Source: an uncultured Prevotellaceae bacterium (GTDB lineage Bacteria; Bacteroidota; Bacteroidia; Bacteroidales; Muribaculaceae). From it: a DNA stretch of 22,910 bases. The stretch spans positions 1-22,910 of the forward strand of contig CAJLWM010000036.1 of the NCBI GenBank assembly GCA_905210415.1, given 5' to 3'. Position numbers and translations under genes: made by a program. How positions within the stretch are numbered: position 1 is the stretch's first letter; each line of letters opens with the position of its first letter. Of the stretch, positions 1 to 10,000 are shown piece after piece. The notes below the pieces were generated by a model. That model was not told where the DNA came from. It worked only from the letters and a program-made list of their open reading frames with translations, and ran no database searches.

Positions 1-54
1 TAGAGCACTGGTCTCCAAAACCAGGTGTCGGGAGTTCGAGCCTCTCTTCCCGTG
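1..54 (+). tRNA. tRNA-Trp (CCA anticodon), 5' end cut by window edge
   Basis: Only the 3' part is present, beginning in the D arm. The anticodon stem pairs CTGGT (8-12) with ACCAG (20-24) around the loop CTCCAAA, giving anticodon CCA at 15-17. A 5-base variable loop follows, then the T stem GGGAG/CTCTC with loop TTCGAGC, the 3' acceptor strand TTCCCGT and discriminator G54. The terminal CCA is not encoded. A tRNA-Trp directly before secE is usual in Bacteroidota, where tuf normally lies on its other side; that part is outside the window. Confidence 0.95.
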
Positions 55-70
55 CTAATAAAGAGATTAT

Positions 71-265
71 ATGAAGAAATTAAAGTTATTTGCGGATATT
101 GAGGACTCTTATAGAGAACTTATCTATAAGGTTTCTTGGCCAACGAAAAGTCAACTTGTTTCAAGCACAATCTTGGTTATGATAGCTTCCATCGTAATAG
201 CCTTGGTGATTCTGTGCATGGATCAAGTTATCGACACAATTATGCACTTTGTATATAGCATCTAA
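71..265 (+). CDS. secE: Preprotein translocase subunit SecE
   Basis: SecE is the small clamp subunit of the SecYEG channel in the inner membrane. The 64-residue product has the short single-span form found in many bacteria. An amphipathic N-terminal part with the conserved stretch around residues 17-25 (YKVSWPTKS) leads into one hydrophobic segment at about residues 33-52. It lies 16 bases after tRNA-Trp and 65 bases before nusG, the standard secE-nusG arrangement. The start follows an A-rich stretch with AAGAGA, and no better upstream start exists because the tRNA abuts. Identification rests on the WPT motif, size, topology and position. Confidence 0.95.
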   Translation: MKKLKLFADIEDSYRELIYKVSWPTKSQLVSSTILVMIASIVIALVILCMDQVIDTIMHFVYSI

Positions 266-330
266 TGCTGTGTGCATAGTGAGCAAACGAACAATAGGTA
301 AAAATAATCTTTGAAAATTGGTTTTAGGAA

Positions 331-891
331 ATGGCTGAAGATAACAACAGTGGAAAGAAGTGGTATGCTTTGCGTACTATTTCGGGCAAGGAACAGAAAG
401 TGAAAGAACTGCTTGAAGCAGAAATCAAAAATTCTGATCTTGGCCTTTATGTTCATCAGGTATTACTTCCAACTGAAAAGATTGTTTCTACATCTCGTGC
501 CGGCAAGAAGGTTGTGAAAGAAAAACCAAGAATGTCGGGTTACATTTTTGTGGAGGCCACTATGACTGGTGAGATTGAGTTTGAACTCAAGAACACAACA
601 AACATCATCGACTTTGTGCGCAACCGCGAGAAGCCACCAAAGCCAGAACCTGTGCGTGAATCTGAAATTAATCGTATGCTTGGCGCTGCTGACAGCGATG
701 CCCTGAACGAGGATAGCGGAGTGAACGACTATATGGTGGGCGAATCGGTTAAGGTGATCAGCGGTCCATTCAGCGGATTTGTTGGTGAAATTGAAGAGGT
801 GAATGCTGAAAAGCGATCACTGAAGGTTATGGTGAAGGTGTTTGGTAGAAAGACACCACTTGAATTGGAAAATTCGCAAGTAGAGCGTTGA
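331..891 (+). CDS. nusG: Transcription termination/antitermination protein NusG
   Basis: NusG binds RNA polymerase through its N-terminal NGN domain and contacts Rho or the ribosome through its C-terminal KOW domain. The 186-residue product shows the NGN start (KKWYALRTISGKEQKV, from about residue 10), the conserved RMSGYIFVE-like stretch (PRMSGYIFVE, about residue 70), and the KOW motif (VKVISGPFSGFVGEIEEV) at about residues 139-156. The length is normal for the family. The start at ATG 331 places the NGN domain at the N terminus. It lies between secE and rplK, as in most bacteria. Confidence 0.97.
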   Translation: MAEDNNSGKKWYALRTISGKEQKVKELLEAEIKNSDLGLYVHQVLLPTEKIVSTSRAGKKVVKEKPRMSGYIFVEATMTGEIEFELKNTTNIIDFVRNREKPPKPEPVRESEINRMLGAADSDALNEDSGVNDYMVGESVKVISGPFSGFVGEIEEVNAEKRSLKVMVKVFGRKTPLELENSQVER

Positions 892-898
892 TTGAGCA

Positions 899-915
899 GG
901 GGCGGTTACGCACCC
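899..915 (+). other. Hairpin in the nusG-rplK spacer
   Basis: GGG (899-901) pairs with CCC (913-915) and GCG (902-904) pairs with CGC (909-911) around a GTTA loop, with A912 bulged. No T-run follows, so it is not an intrinsic terminator. It sits 55 bases before rplK. In other bacteria the rplK leader carries the L1-binding site for autoregulation, but I cannot recognise that motif here, so any role is a guess. Confidence 0.35.
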
Positions 916-969
916 CGACGCAATAGTAACGCGACTTTATGTTTTAAATTTTTTAATTAAGAGAAAACA

Positions 970-1410
970 ATGGCTAAAGAAATTGCTGGACAGATCAAAT
1001 TACAGATTAAGGGTGGAGCAGCAAATCCTTCACCACCAGTAGGACCTGCACTTGGTTCTAAGGGTATTAACATCATGGAATTTTGTAAGCAATTCAATGC
1101 TCGCACTCAAGACAAGGCTGGCAAAGTGCTTCCAGTAGTAATTACATATTACTCTGACAAGACTTTTGACTTCATTGTTAAGACTCCACCAGCAGCTGTT
1201 CAATTGATGGAAGCTGCAAAGGTTAAGAGCGGTTCTGCCGAACCTAACCGTAAGAAAGTGGCTGAAGTTACTTGGGAGCAAGTTAAGGCAATTGCTGAAG
1301 ACAAAATGCCTGATTTGAACTGTTTTACTTTAGACTCGGCTATGAAGATGGTCGCAGGAACAGCCAGAAGTATGGGTATCACTGTAAAGGGTTCATTCCC
1401 TGAAAATTAA
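970..1410 (+). CDS. rplK: 50S ribosomal protein L11
   Basis: L11 forms the GTPase-associated centre with 23S rRNA at the base of the stalk. The 146-residue product is full length. The N-terminal domain shows the conserved proline-rich loop ([15 protein letters not shown], about residues 18-32), which is the switch and thiopeptide-contact region. The C-terminal RNA-binding half runs from about residue 75, with KMPDLNC at about residues 114-120. It starts the ribosomal-protein run and lies 17 bases before rplA. The ATG at 970 follows the A-rich AAGAGAAAACA rather than a strong Shine-Dalgarno site, as is common in Bacteroidota. Confidence 0.98.
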   Translation: MAKEIAGQIKLQIKGGAANPSPPVGPALGSKGINIMEFCKQFNARTQDKAGKVLPVVITYYSDKTFDFIVKTPPAAVQLMEAAKVKSGSAEPNRKKVAEVTWEQVKAIAEDKMPDLNCFTLDSAMKMVAGTARSMGITVKGSFPEN

Positions 1411-1427
1411 TTAAACTTCAATTTGAA

Positions 1428-2123
1428 ATGAGCAAACTTACAAAAAATCAAAAGTTAGTCAGCGAGAAGATTGAAGCAGGGAAGGCTTACACTCTTAAGG
1501 AAGCTGCAGAATTGGTGAAGGAAGTTACATTCACTAAGTTTGATGCTTCAGTAGATATTGATGTACGTCTTGGTGTAGATCCTCGTAAGGCTAATCAGAT
1601 GGTTCGTGGTACAGTGTCATTGCCAAACGGTACAGGTAAGCAAGTTCGCGTGCTTGTGCTTTGTTCAGCCGACGCTGAAGCTGCAGCCAAAGAAGCAGGA
1701 GCCGACTATGTTGGTTTGGACGAATATATCGAAAAGATTAAGGGCGGCTGGACTGACATCGACGTTATTATAACTCAACCAGCTATCATGGGTAAGATCG
1801 GTGCTCTTGGTCGTGTGTTAGGTCCTCGTGGCTTGATGCCAAACCCAAAGAGTGGTACTGTTACTCCAGACGTAGCTAAGGCAGTTAAAGAAGTAAAACA
1901 AGGTAAGATAGACTTTAAGGTTGACAAGGGAGGTATCGTACACACCTCAATTGGCAAGGTTTCGTTCACTGCTGAACAAATCCGCGAAAATGCTAAGGCA
2001 TTTATTGATATGATTTTGAAACTCAAGCCTACAACTGCTAAGGGAACTTATCTTAAGAGTGTTTATCTTTCAAGTACTATGAGTCCTGGTATCAAGGTTG
2101 ATACTAAATCTGTTAGTGAATAA
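1428..2123 (+). CDS. rplA: 50S ribosomal protein L1
   Basis: L1 builds the mobile L1 stalk that moves deacylated tRNA out of the E site, and in other bacteria represses its own operon. The 231-residue product has the family length. The first domain includes [19 protein letters not shown]. The second contains the signature around residues 121-145 ([19 protein letters not shown], then NPKSGTVT). The closing segment [17 protein letters not shown] is typical of bacterial L1. It follows rplK by 17 bases and precedes rplJ by 20, so the three are almost certainly co-transcribed. Confidence 0.98.
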   Translation: MSKLTKNQKLVSEKIEAGKAYTLKEAAELVKEVTFTKFDASVDIDVRLGVDPRKANQMVRGTVSLPNGTGKQVRVLVLCSADAEAAAKEAGADYVGLDEYIEKIKGGWTDIDVIITQPAIMGKIGALGRVLGPRGLMPNPKSGTVTPDVAKAVKEVKQGKIDFKVDKGGIVHTSIGKVSFTAEQIRENAKAFIDMILKLKPTTAKGTYLKSVYLSSTMSPGIKVDTKSVSE

Positions 2124-2143
2124 CTTTTAATGACTAAGACAAG

Positions 2144-2671
2144 ATGAAGAAAGAAGATAAGCAAGTAATTATAGACAATATAGCAAGTACTCTTAAGGAA
2201 TACAGTGCTGTATATTTGACTCAGACTACTGGTCTTGATGCAGAAATGACAAGCGCACTTCGTCGTGCAGCTTTCAAGGCTGATGTAAAGATCATCGTGG
2301 TTAAGAACACCTTGGTAAAGAAGGCTATGGAGATGTCGGATGTCGACTACTCTGGTCTTTATCCAGCTCTGGCAGGTTCTACATCATTGATGCTTAGCAA
2401 CACTGGTAACGCTCCTGCTAAACTCATTAAGGATTTCTTGAAGAAGAACAAAAATGCTAAACTTCCATTGCTTAAGGCAGCATTCGTAGAAGAATCTGTA
2501 TATATGGGGGCAGAACAACTCGATGCTCTTTGCAGCATCAAGAGCAAGAACGAACTTATCGCAGATGTTGTTGCATTGTTGCAATCGCCTGCTAAGAACG
2601 TTGTCAGCGCTTTGACTTCGGGTGGCACTAAACTTCATGGTATCCTTGAAACTCTATCAAACAAAGAATAA
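2144..2671 (+). CDS. rplJ: 50S ribosomal protein L10
   Basis: L10 anchors L7/L12 dimers to the ribosome. The 175-residue product begins with the RNA-binding domain ([20 protein letters not shown], with [10 protein letters not shown] at about residues 52-61). It ends in the helical tail that binds L7/L12 (about residues 135-175). It lies 20 bases after rplA and 35 before rplL. The 20-base spacer leaves no room for the long L10-binding leader known upstream of rplJ in Gammaproteobacteria and Firmicutes. Any L10 autoregulation here would need a site inside rplA or elsewhere. Confidence 0.97.
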   Translation: MKKEDKQVIIDNIASTLKEYSAVYLTQTTGLDAEMTSALRRAAFKADVKIIVVKNTLVKKAMEMSDVDYSGLYPALAGSTSLMLSNTGNAPAKLIKDFLKKNKNAKLPLLKAAFVEESVYMGAEQLDALCSIKSKNELIADVVALLQSPAKNVVSALTSGGTKLHGILETLSNKE

Positions 2672-2706
2672 ATAAAAAAATAATAAACTATCTAAATCAT
2701 ACAACA

Positions 2707-3081
2707 ATGGCAGATTTGAAAGCTTTTGCAGAACAATTAGTTAACCTTACAGTTAAGGAAGTTAACGAACTTGCTCAAATTTTGAAAGAAGAATATGGTA
2801 TCGAACCAGCAGCTGCTGCAGTAGCAGTAGCAGCAGGTCCAGCAGCTGGTGAAGCTGCTGCTGAAGAAAAGGATTCATTCGACGTAATCCTTAAGTCAGC
2901 AGGTGCAGCTAAGCTTGCAGTAGTTAAGGCCGTTAAGGAACAAACTGGTCTTGGTCTTAAGGAAGCTAAGGAAGTTGTAGACAACGCACCTTCAAAGCTT
3001 AAGGAAGGCGTTGCTAAGGCTGAAGCTGAAGCCTTGAAGAAGGCACTTGAGGAAGCTGGAGCTGAAATTGAACTTAAATAA
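2707..3081 (+). CDS. rplL: 50S ribosomal protein L7/L12
   Basis: L7/L12 is the multi-copy stalk protein that recruits translational GTPases. The 124-residue product has the N-terminal dimerisation helices (about residues 1-33). An alanine-rich hinge follows (about residues 37-55, mostly A with V, G, P and E). The C-terminal factor-binding domain starts at about 57, with the conserved [14 protein letters not shown] helix present as [15 protein letters not shown]. The charge and alanine bias is typical of the family and is not low-complexity artefact. A two-hairpin spacer separates it from rpoB. Confidence 0.98.
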   Translation: MADLKAFAEQLVNLTVKEVNELAQILKEEYGIEPAAAAVAVAAGPAAGEAAAEEKDSFDVILKSAGAAKLAVVKAVKEQTGLGLKEAKEVVDNAPSKLKEGVAKAEAEALKKALEEAGAEIELK

Positions 3082-3105
3082 TATTACCTGATTATTCAGG
3101 ATATG

Positions 3106-3144
3106 GGTTAAGAATCCTCTATTATGTCGATTCTTAACCTTTTT
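3106..3144 (+). terminator. Terminator-like hairpin between rplL and rpoB
   Basis: GGTTAAGAATC (3106-3116) and GATTCTTAACC (3129-3139) form a perfect 11-bp inverted repeat with a 12-base loop, followed at once by five T (3140-3144). A smaller hairpin, CCTGA/TCAGG with loop TTAT (3087-3100), lies just upstream. Since rpoB follows 39 bases later with no promoter I can recognise, this is best read as a partial terminator (attenuator) that lowers rpoBC output relative to the stalk proteins. A comparable attenuator is known between rplL and rpoB in E. coli. Confidence 0.75.
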
Positions 3145-3183
3145 GTGCTATAAAAATTTTGAGTTCACCCTAATTTAATTTTC

Positions 3184-6100
3184 ATGTCAGTTTCAACAAA
3201 AAACAAACGAATTAATTTCGCTTCTGTAAAGAATCCGCTACCTTTTCCGGATTTCCTGGAGGTGCAATTACAATCTTTCAGAGATTTTCTGCAGTTAGAT
3301 ACTCCAACTGAAAAGAGAAAAAATGAGGGACTCTACAAAGTGTTTGCTGAGAATTTTCCAATAGCCGACACTCGCAACAACTTTGTCCTTGAATTCCTAG
3401 ACTATTATATTGATCCGCCACGCTACTCGCTCGATGAATGCTTGCAGCGCGGTGCAACATATTCAGTGCCTTTAAAGGCAAAACTTAAGTTGTATTGTAC
3501 TGATGTCGAACATGAGGATTTCGACACCGTAATCCAAGACGTATATTTGGGTCCAATACCTTATATGACAGAGAAGGGTACTTTTGTTATCAATGGTGCT
3601 GAACGTGTGGTTGTATCGCAATTGCACCGTTCACCAGGTGTGTTCTTTGGTCAGAGCACTCACGCCAATGGTACTAAGCTCTATTCTGCTCGTATTATCC
3701 CATTCCGTGGCTCATGGATTGAATTTGCCACTGATATCAACAATGTGATGTGGGCTTACATCGACCGTAAGAAGAAGTTGCCTGTCACCACATTGCTTCG
3801 TGCCATCGGTCTCGAATCTGATAAGGATATCATCGAGATTTTCGGTTTGGCAGAAGAATTAAAGGTAAACAAGACTAATCTTAAGAAGGTAATAGGCCGC
3901 AAACTGGCTGCTCGTGTTGTGAAATCGTGGAACGAAGATTTCGTTGACGAGGACACTGGTGAAGTAGTAAGTATCGAGCGCAACGAGGTGATCGTGGAAC
4001 GCGACACTGAAATCAACGCTGACAACATCGTTGAGATCCTTGAATCGGGCGCTGCTACTATCTTGGTTCACAAGGAAGACGTGAACACAAATGACTATCA
4101 GATTATCTTCAACACCCTCCAAAAGGACCCGAGCAACTCAGAAAAAGAGGCTATCACATACATCTATCGCCAATTGCGTAACGCCGAACCACCGGATGAT
4201 GCAAGTGCTCGTGAAGTTATCACCAACTTGTTCTTCTCTGATAAGCGTTATGACTTGGGTGATGTGGGCCGTTTCCGCATCAATAAAAAACTGGGACTGA
4301 CTATTAGTGACGACACTCGTGTGCTCACTCGTGAAGATATCATCGAGATCATCAAGTATCTCATCGGCCTTATCAACAGCAAGACCGACGTTGACGATAT
4401 CGACCACTTGAGCAACCGTAGAGTGCGCACTGTGGGTGAACAACTTTACAACCAATTCGGTGTAGGTCTTAATCGTATGGCTCGCACTATCCGCGAACGC
4501 ATGAATGTGCGCGACAACGAAGTGTTTAAGCCAGAAGATTTGATCAACGCTAAGACTATTTCGTCGGTAATCAACACATTCTTCGGTACAAATGCGCTTT
4601 CGCAATTTATGGACCAAACCAACCCGCTTGCTGAAATCACTCACAAGCGCCGTTTGAGTGCCCTCGGTCCTGGCGGTTTGTCGCGCGCCCGTGCCGGTTT
4701 TGAGGTTCGTGACGTACACTATACTCACTATGGCCGTCTGTGTCCTATTGAGACACCAGAAGGTCCTAACATCGGTCTTATCTCATCTCTTTGTGTGTTC
4801 GCTAAGATCAACAAACTTGGCTTCATTGAGACTCCTTATCGTAAGGTGGCAAATGGAGTGGTTGAACTCAAGAACGACGAAGTGGTATATATGACCGCTG
4901 AAGAAGAAGAAGGCAAGATCATCGCTCAGGGTAATGCGCCTCTCGACGACGAGGGTAAGTTTATCCGTAAGAAGGTGAAATCACGTCTTGATGCCGACTT
5001 CCCAGTGGTAGCACCTGACGAAGTGGAATTGATGGACGTTTCTCCAATGCAGATTGCCTCTATCGCAGCAAGTTTGATTCCGTTCCTCGAACACGATGAC
5101 GCTAACCGTGCGTTGATGGGATCTAACATGATGCGTCAAGCAGTGCCATTGCTTCGCACCGAGGCTCCTATCGTGGGTACGGGTATCGAGGCTCAATTGG
5201 CTTACGACTCTCGTTCACAAATTCAGGCTGAAGGCGCTGGTGTGATTGAATATGTAGATGCTGCTACTATCAAGATCCGCTACGACCGCACTGATGATGA
5301 AGAGTTCGTTTCGTTTGAAGACGCTGTTAAGACATACAACTTGCCTAAGTTCCGCAAGACTAACCAAAGCACTACCATCGACCTTCGTCCAATGTGCGAA
5401 AAGGGTCAACGTGTAGAAAAGGGTGATATCCTCACCGAAGGTTATTCTACAGAAGGCGGTGAATTGGCAATCGGACGTAACTTGAAGGTGGCTTACATGC
5501 CATGGAAGGGTTACAACTATGAGGATGCTATCGTGCTCAACGAACGCATGGTGCGCGAAGACATCCTTACTTCTGTACACGTTGACGAATACACACTCGA
5601 TGTGCGTGAAACTAAGCGTGGTATGGAAGAATTGACAAGTGATATTCCTAATGTGAGCGAAGAGGCTACTAAGGACCTCGACGAACGCGGTATTGTGCGC
5701 GTGGGTGCTCACGTTGGTCCTGGCGATATCCTTATCGGTAAGATCACACCTAAGGGTGAAAGCGATCCTACTCCAGAAGAAAAGTTGCTTCGTGCAATCT
5801 TCGGTGATAAGGCTGGCGATGTGAAGGATGCTTCACTCAAGGCCACTCCATCGCTTAAGGGTGTTATCATCGGCACTGAATTGTATCAACGTGCTGCTAA
5901 GCGCAAGCGTGGCTCTAAGGATACTACTCTTGCTGATATCGACGCTGAATATCAAGCAATACAAGATGATCTGAAGAAGAAACTTGTGACTAAGTTGCTT
6001 GTGCTCACTGAGGGCAAGACTTCACAAGGCGTTAAGGACTTTATCGGCACTGAAATCGTGCCAAAGGGTGCTACTTTCACAGCTCAGGTGTTCAACGACA

Positions 6101-6990
6101 TGGATTATGCTACTGTCAACCTTACTAAGTGGACTGCTGATGCTCATAAGAACGATTTGATTCACGCATGTGTGATGAACTACTTGCGCAAATCTAAGGA
6201 GTATGAAACTGCTAAGCGCCGCAAGAAGGATGACTACCTGATTGGTGACGAAATGCCATCGGGTGTTATGCAGATTGGTAAGGTATACATCGCTAAGAAG
6301 CGTAAGATTGGTGTAGGTGATAAGATGGCCGGTCGTCACGGTAACAAGGGTATCGTGTCGCGCGTGGTACGTCAGGAAGACATGCCATTCCTTGAGGATG
6401 GTACTCCTGTGGATATTGTGCTTAACCCTCTGGGTGTGCCTTCTCGTATGAATATCGGTCAGATATTCGAGGCTGTACTCGGTTGGGCTGGTCGTGAATG
6501 CGGCGTGAAGTTCGCAACACCTATCTTCGACGGTGCAAATCTCGACGACTTGAACTATTGGACTGACAAGGCTGGCCTGCCACGTTATGGTAAGACTTAC
6601 CTCTATGATGGTGGCACAGGTGAGCGCTTCGACCAGCCAGCTACTGTGGGTGTAACCTATATGCTTAAGCTTGGTCACATGGTTGAAGATAAGATGCACG
6701 CTCGTAGCATCGGTCCGTACTCTCTTATCACTCAACAACCTCTTGGTGGTAAGGCTCAGTTTGGTGGTCAACGTTTCGGTGAAATGGAAGTTTGGGCTAT
6801 TGAGGCATTCGGTGCTTCGCACGTTCTCCAAGAAATCCTCACCGTTAAGAGTGACGACGTTGTGGGTCGTAGCAAGGCTTATGAAGCTATTGTTAAGGGC
6901 GACGCAATGCCAACTCCAGGTATCCCAGAATCACTCAACGTGTTGTTGCACGAATTGCGTGGCTTGGGCTTGAGCATCAACTTGGAATAA
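3184..6990 (+). CDS. rpoB: DNA-directed RNA polymerase subunit beta
   Basis: The beta subunit forms one pincer of the RNA polymerase core and the rifampicin pocket. The 1268-residue product is the usual Bacteroidota length, shorter than E. coli because of lineage inserts. The rifampicin region is at about residues 466-510; D477, H487 and S492, equivalent to E. coli D516, H526 and S531, are all wild type, so the common resistance changes are absent. The C terminus carries [13 protein letters not shown] at residues 1199-1211 in the clamp-contacting region. The start at 3184 gives the usual N terminus ([19 protein letters not shown]). It is followed by rpoC after 101 bases. Confidence 0.99.
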   Translation: MSVSTKNKRINFASVKNPLPFPDFLEVQLQSFRDFLQLDTPTEKRKNEGLYKVFAENFPIADTRNNFVLEFLDYYIDPPRYSLDECLQRGATYSVPLKAKLKLYCTDVEHEDFDTVIQDVYLGPIPYMTEKGTFVINGAERVVVSQLHRSPGVFFGQSTHANGTKLYSARIIPFRGSWIEFATDINNVMWAYIDRKKKLPVTTLLRAIGLESDKDIIEIFGLAEELKVNKTNLKKVIGRKLAARVVKSWNEDFVDEDTGEVVSIERNEVIVERDTEINADNIVEILESGAATILVHKEDVNTNDYQIIFNTLQKDPSNSEKEAITYIYRQLRNAEPPDDASAREVITNLFFSDKRYDLGDVGRFRINKKLGLTISDDTRVLTREDIIEIIKYLIGLINSKTDVDDIDHLSNRRVRTVGEQLYNQFGVGLNRMARTIRERMNVRDNEVFKPEDLINAKTISSVINTFFGTNALSQFMDQTNPLAEITHKRRLSALGPGGLSRARAGFEVRDVHYTHYGRLCPIETPEGPNIGLISSLCVFAKINKLGFIETPYRKVANGVVELKNDEVVYMTAEEEEGKIIAQGNAPLDDEGKFIRKKVKSRLDADFPVVAPDEVELMDVSPMQIASIAASLIPFLEHDDANRALMGSNMMRQAVPLLRTEAPIVGTGIEAQLAYDSRSQIQAEGAGVIEYVDAATIKIRYDRTDDEEFVSFEDAVKTYNLPKFRKTNQSTTIDLRPMCEKGQRVEKGDILTEGYSTEGGELAIGRNLKVAYMPWKGYNYEDAIVLNERMVREDILTSVHVDEYTLDVRETKRGMEELTSDIPNVSEEATKDLDERGIVRVGAHVGPGDILIGKITPKGESDPTPEEKLLRAIFGDKAGDVKDASLKATPSLKGVIIGTELYQRAAKRKRGSKDTTLADIDAEYQAIQDDLKKKLVTKLLVLTEGKTSQGVKDFIGTEIVPKGATFTAQVFNDMDYATVNLTKWTADAHKNDLIHACVMNYLRKSKEYETAKRRKKDDYLIGDEMPSGVMQIGKVYIAKKRKIGVGDKMAGRHGNKGIVSRVVRQEDMPFLEDGTPVDIVLNPLGVPSRMNIGQIFEAVLGWAGRECGVKFATPIFDGANLDDLNYWTDKAGLPRYGKTYLYDGGTGERFDQPATVGVTYMLKLGHMVEDKMHARSIGPYSLITQQPLGGKAQFGGQRFGEMEVWAIEAFGASHVLQEILTVKSDDVVGRSKAYEAIVKGDAMPTPGIPESLNVLLHELRGLGLSINLE

Positions 6991-6995
6991 TACAA

Positions 6996-7040
6996 TATGC
7001 GGGATAGCATACTCTGAAGTCGTCTGGCTTTGGGGTATGC
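6996..7040 (+). other. Competing stem-loops in the rpoB-rpoC spacer
   Basis: TATGC (6996-7000) can pair with GCATA (7007-7011) in a short hairpin. The same GCATAC (7007-7012) can instead pair with GTATGC (7035-7040), extended by T13-G34, C14-G33 and T15-G32 pairs. The two folds are mutually exclusive. No T-run follows either one, so neither is an intrinsic terminator. The arrangement is visible in the sequence; any regulatory or RNA-processing role is inference. Confidence 0.4.
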
Positions 7041-7091
7041 CAAATCCGTAAAAAAGATAAATTAACTCTTTTAATCAAAAGAATTAAACAA

Positions 7092-10000
7092 ATGGCTTTT
7101 AGAAAAGATAATAAAATAAAGAACACTTTTTCAAAGATTTCGATTAGTCTGGCTTCACCAGATTCTATCCTCGAAAATTCTTATGGAGAAGTACTCAAGC
7201 CAGAAACAATCAACTACCGTACCTATAAGCCTGAGCGTGACGGTCTCTTCTGCGAACGCATTTTCGGTCCTGTAAAGGACTACGAGTGCCATTGCGGTAA
7301 GTATAAGAGAATCCGTTATAAGGGTATCGTGTGCGACCGTTGCGGTGTGGAGGTTACTGAAAAGAAAGTTCGTCGTGAACGTTCTGGTCACATCCAATTG
7401 GTTGTGCCAGTAGCTCACATTTGGTACTTCCGCTCTTTGCCTAACAAGATTGGTTATCTTTTGGGATTACCATCAAAGAAACTTGATATGGTGATCTACT
7501 ATGAGCGTTATATTATTCTCAATCCTGGTCCTACTGCCGAAGAAGGTTTCTTCCCTGGCGACGAATCACGAGTTTACAACAAGCTCGACCTTCTCACCGA
7601 GGATGAATATCTTGATATTCTTGACCGTTTGCCAAAGGAGAATAGTGCTCTTGATGATAACGATTCTAACAAGTTTGTGGCAAAGATGGGTGCTGAAGCA
7701 ATCTATGATTTGCTTAGCAACGTCGACCTCGACAAGTTGTCGTATGAATTGCGCGACACTGCAGGTAAGGAAGGTTCTCAACAACGCAAGACTGAGGCTT
7801 TGAAGCGCCTTCAAGTTGTGGAATCGTTCCGTGCTTCGCGTAAAATAAATAAGCCAGAATGGATGATTCTTCAAGTTATACCAGTGATTCCACCAGAATT
7901 GCGCCCATTGGTGCCACTTGATGGTGGTCGCTTCGCTACAAGTGACTTGAACGACCTTTATCGCCGTGTGATCATCCGTAACAACCGTTTGAAGCGTCTT
8001 ATCGAAATCAAGGCTCCAGAAGTGATCTTGCGTAATGAGAAGCGTATGCTTCAAGAGGCAGTCGACTCATTGCTCGACAACTCTCGTAAGAGCTCTGCTG
8101 TGAAGAGCGACGTAAACCGCCCACTCAAGTCATTGTCAGATAGTTTGAAGGGTAAGCAAGGTCGTTTCCGTCAGAACTTGCTCGGTAAGCGTGTCGACTA
8201 TTCTGCTCGTTCGGTAATCGTTGTAGGCCCAGAACTAAAGATGCACGAATGTGGTATTCCTAAGTTGATGGCAGCCGAATTGTATAAGCCGTTTATCATT
8301 CGTAAGCTCATCGAACGCGGTATCGTAAAGACCGTGAAGAGCGCTAAGAAGATTGTAGACCGCAAGGAACCAGTGGTATGGGATATCCTCGAATACGTTA
8401 TGAAGGGTCACCCAGTGTTGCTCAACCGTGCTCCTACACTTCACCGTCTTGGTATTCAGGCATTCCAACCTCGCATGATTGAAGGTAAGGCTATCCAACT
8501 TCACCCATTGGCATGTACGGCATTCAACGCCGACTTCGACGGTGACCAGATGGCTGTTCACTTGCCTCTTGGCAATGAAGCTGTGCTCGAAGCACAATTG
8601 CTCATGCTTGGTTCGCACAACATCCTTAACCCTGCCAACGGTGAACCTATCACTGTGCCTTCACAGGACATGGTTCTCGGATTGTATTACATCTCTAAGC
8701 TTCGTCCTGGTCAAAAAGGAGAAGGCTTGAAGTTCTACGGTCCTGAAGAAGCAGAAATCGCTTACAACGAGGGTAAGGTGACATTGCAATCAATCGTATC
8801 GGTGGTTGTAGATGATATCGATGAAAATGGCAATCCAGTAAAGGTATTGAAGGAAAACACTTCAGTAGGTCGTGTACTCTTCAATAAGGTAGTGCCAAAG
8901 GAAATCGGCTATATCAACGAAGTAATTTCAAAGAAATCGTTGCGTGGTATCATCAGCCGTGTAATTAAGTCTTGCGGTGTGCCTCGTAGTGCTAAGTTCC
9001 TTGATGATATCAAGAACATGGGTTACTATATGGCATTTAAGGGCGGTTTGTCGTTCAACCTTGGCGACATCATCGTACCAGAAGAAAAGGCTAAATTGGT
9101 GGCTGAAGGTGATGCTCAAGTTGAAGAAGTTGCCAACAGCTTCAATATGGGTTTCATTACCAACAACGAACGTTATAATAAGGTTATCGACATCTGGACA
9201 CACGTCAACAACGAGTTGACCGACATCGTGATGAAGAAACTTTCAAGCGACCAACAGGGCTTCAACTCAGTGTATATGATGCTTGACTCTGGTGCTCGTG
9301 GTAGTAAGGACCAAATTCGTCAGTTGTCTGGTATGCGTGGTCTTATGGCTAAGCCACAGAAGAGTGGTAGTGAAGGTGGTCAAACCATCGAAAACCCTAT
9401 CTTGGCTAACTTTAAGGAAGGCTTGAGCGTGCTTGAGTACTTTATCTCTACTCACGGTGCTCGTAAGGGTCTTGCCGATACCGCCTTGAAGACTGCCGAC
9501 GCGGGTTATCTTACTCGTCGTCTTGTAGACGTGGCTCATGATGTGATTATCACCGAAGAAGACTGTGGCACATTGCGTGGCTTGGTTTGCACTGAGGTTA
9601 AGAAGGACGACGACGTTGTGGCTTCTCTTGGCGACCGTATCCTTGGTCGTGTATCAGTGCACGATGTAATCGACCCTATCACTGGCGAAATCATCGTTCA
9701 CAGTGGTGAAGAAATTAAGGACGACACTGCTAAGCGCATCAACGAAAGCCCAATCGAATCGGTTGAAATCCGTTCGGTGCTCACTTGTGAGGCTAAGAAG
9801 GGCGTTTGTGCTAAGTGTTATGGCCGCAACCTTGCTACCAACCGTATGGTTCAACGTGGTGAGGCTGTAGGTGTGATTGCCGCACAAGCTATCGGTGAAC
9901 CAGGTACACAGTTGACATTGCGTACATTCCACGTCGGTGGTGTGGCTCACAACGTTGCTGCCGTATCTAACTTGAAGTCAAACTACGACGGTATCATCGA

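Noticed and set aside
3145..3183. A promoter immediately before rpoB
   Set aside because: The AT-rich sequence contains ATTTTG but no TAnnTTTG with a TTTG box at 19-20 bases.
4570..4700. Rifampicin-resistance substitutions in rpoB
   Set aside because: The residues matching E. coli D516, H526 and S531 are unchanged; differences in the region are ordinary lineage variation.
6022..6831. 269-codon open frame antisense to rpoB
   Set aside because: No recognisable product; it is a shadow produced by the biased codon use of rpoB. The same holds for the antisense frames at 4138-4728 and 5215-5712.
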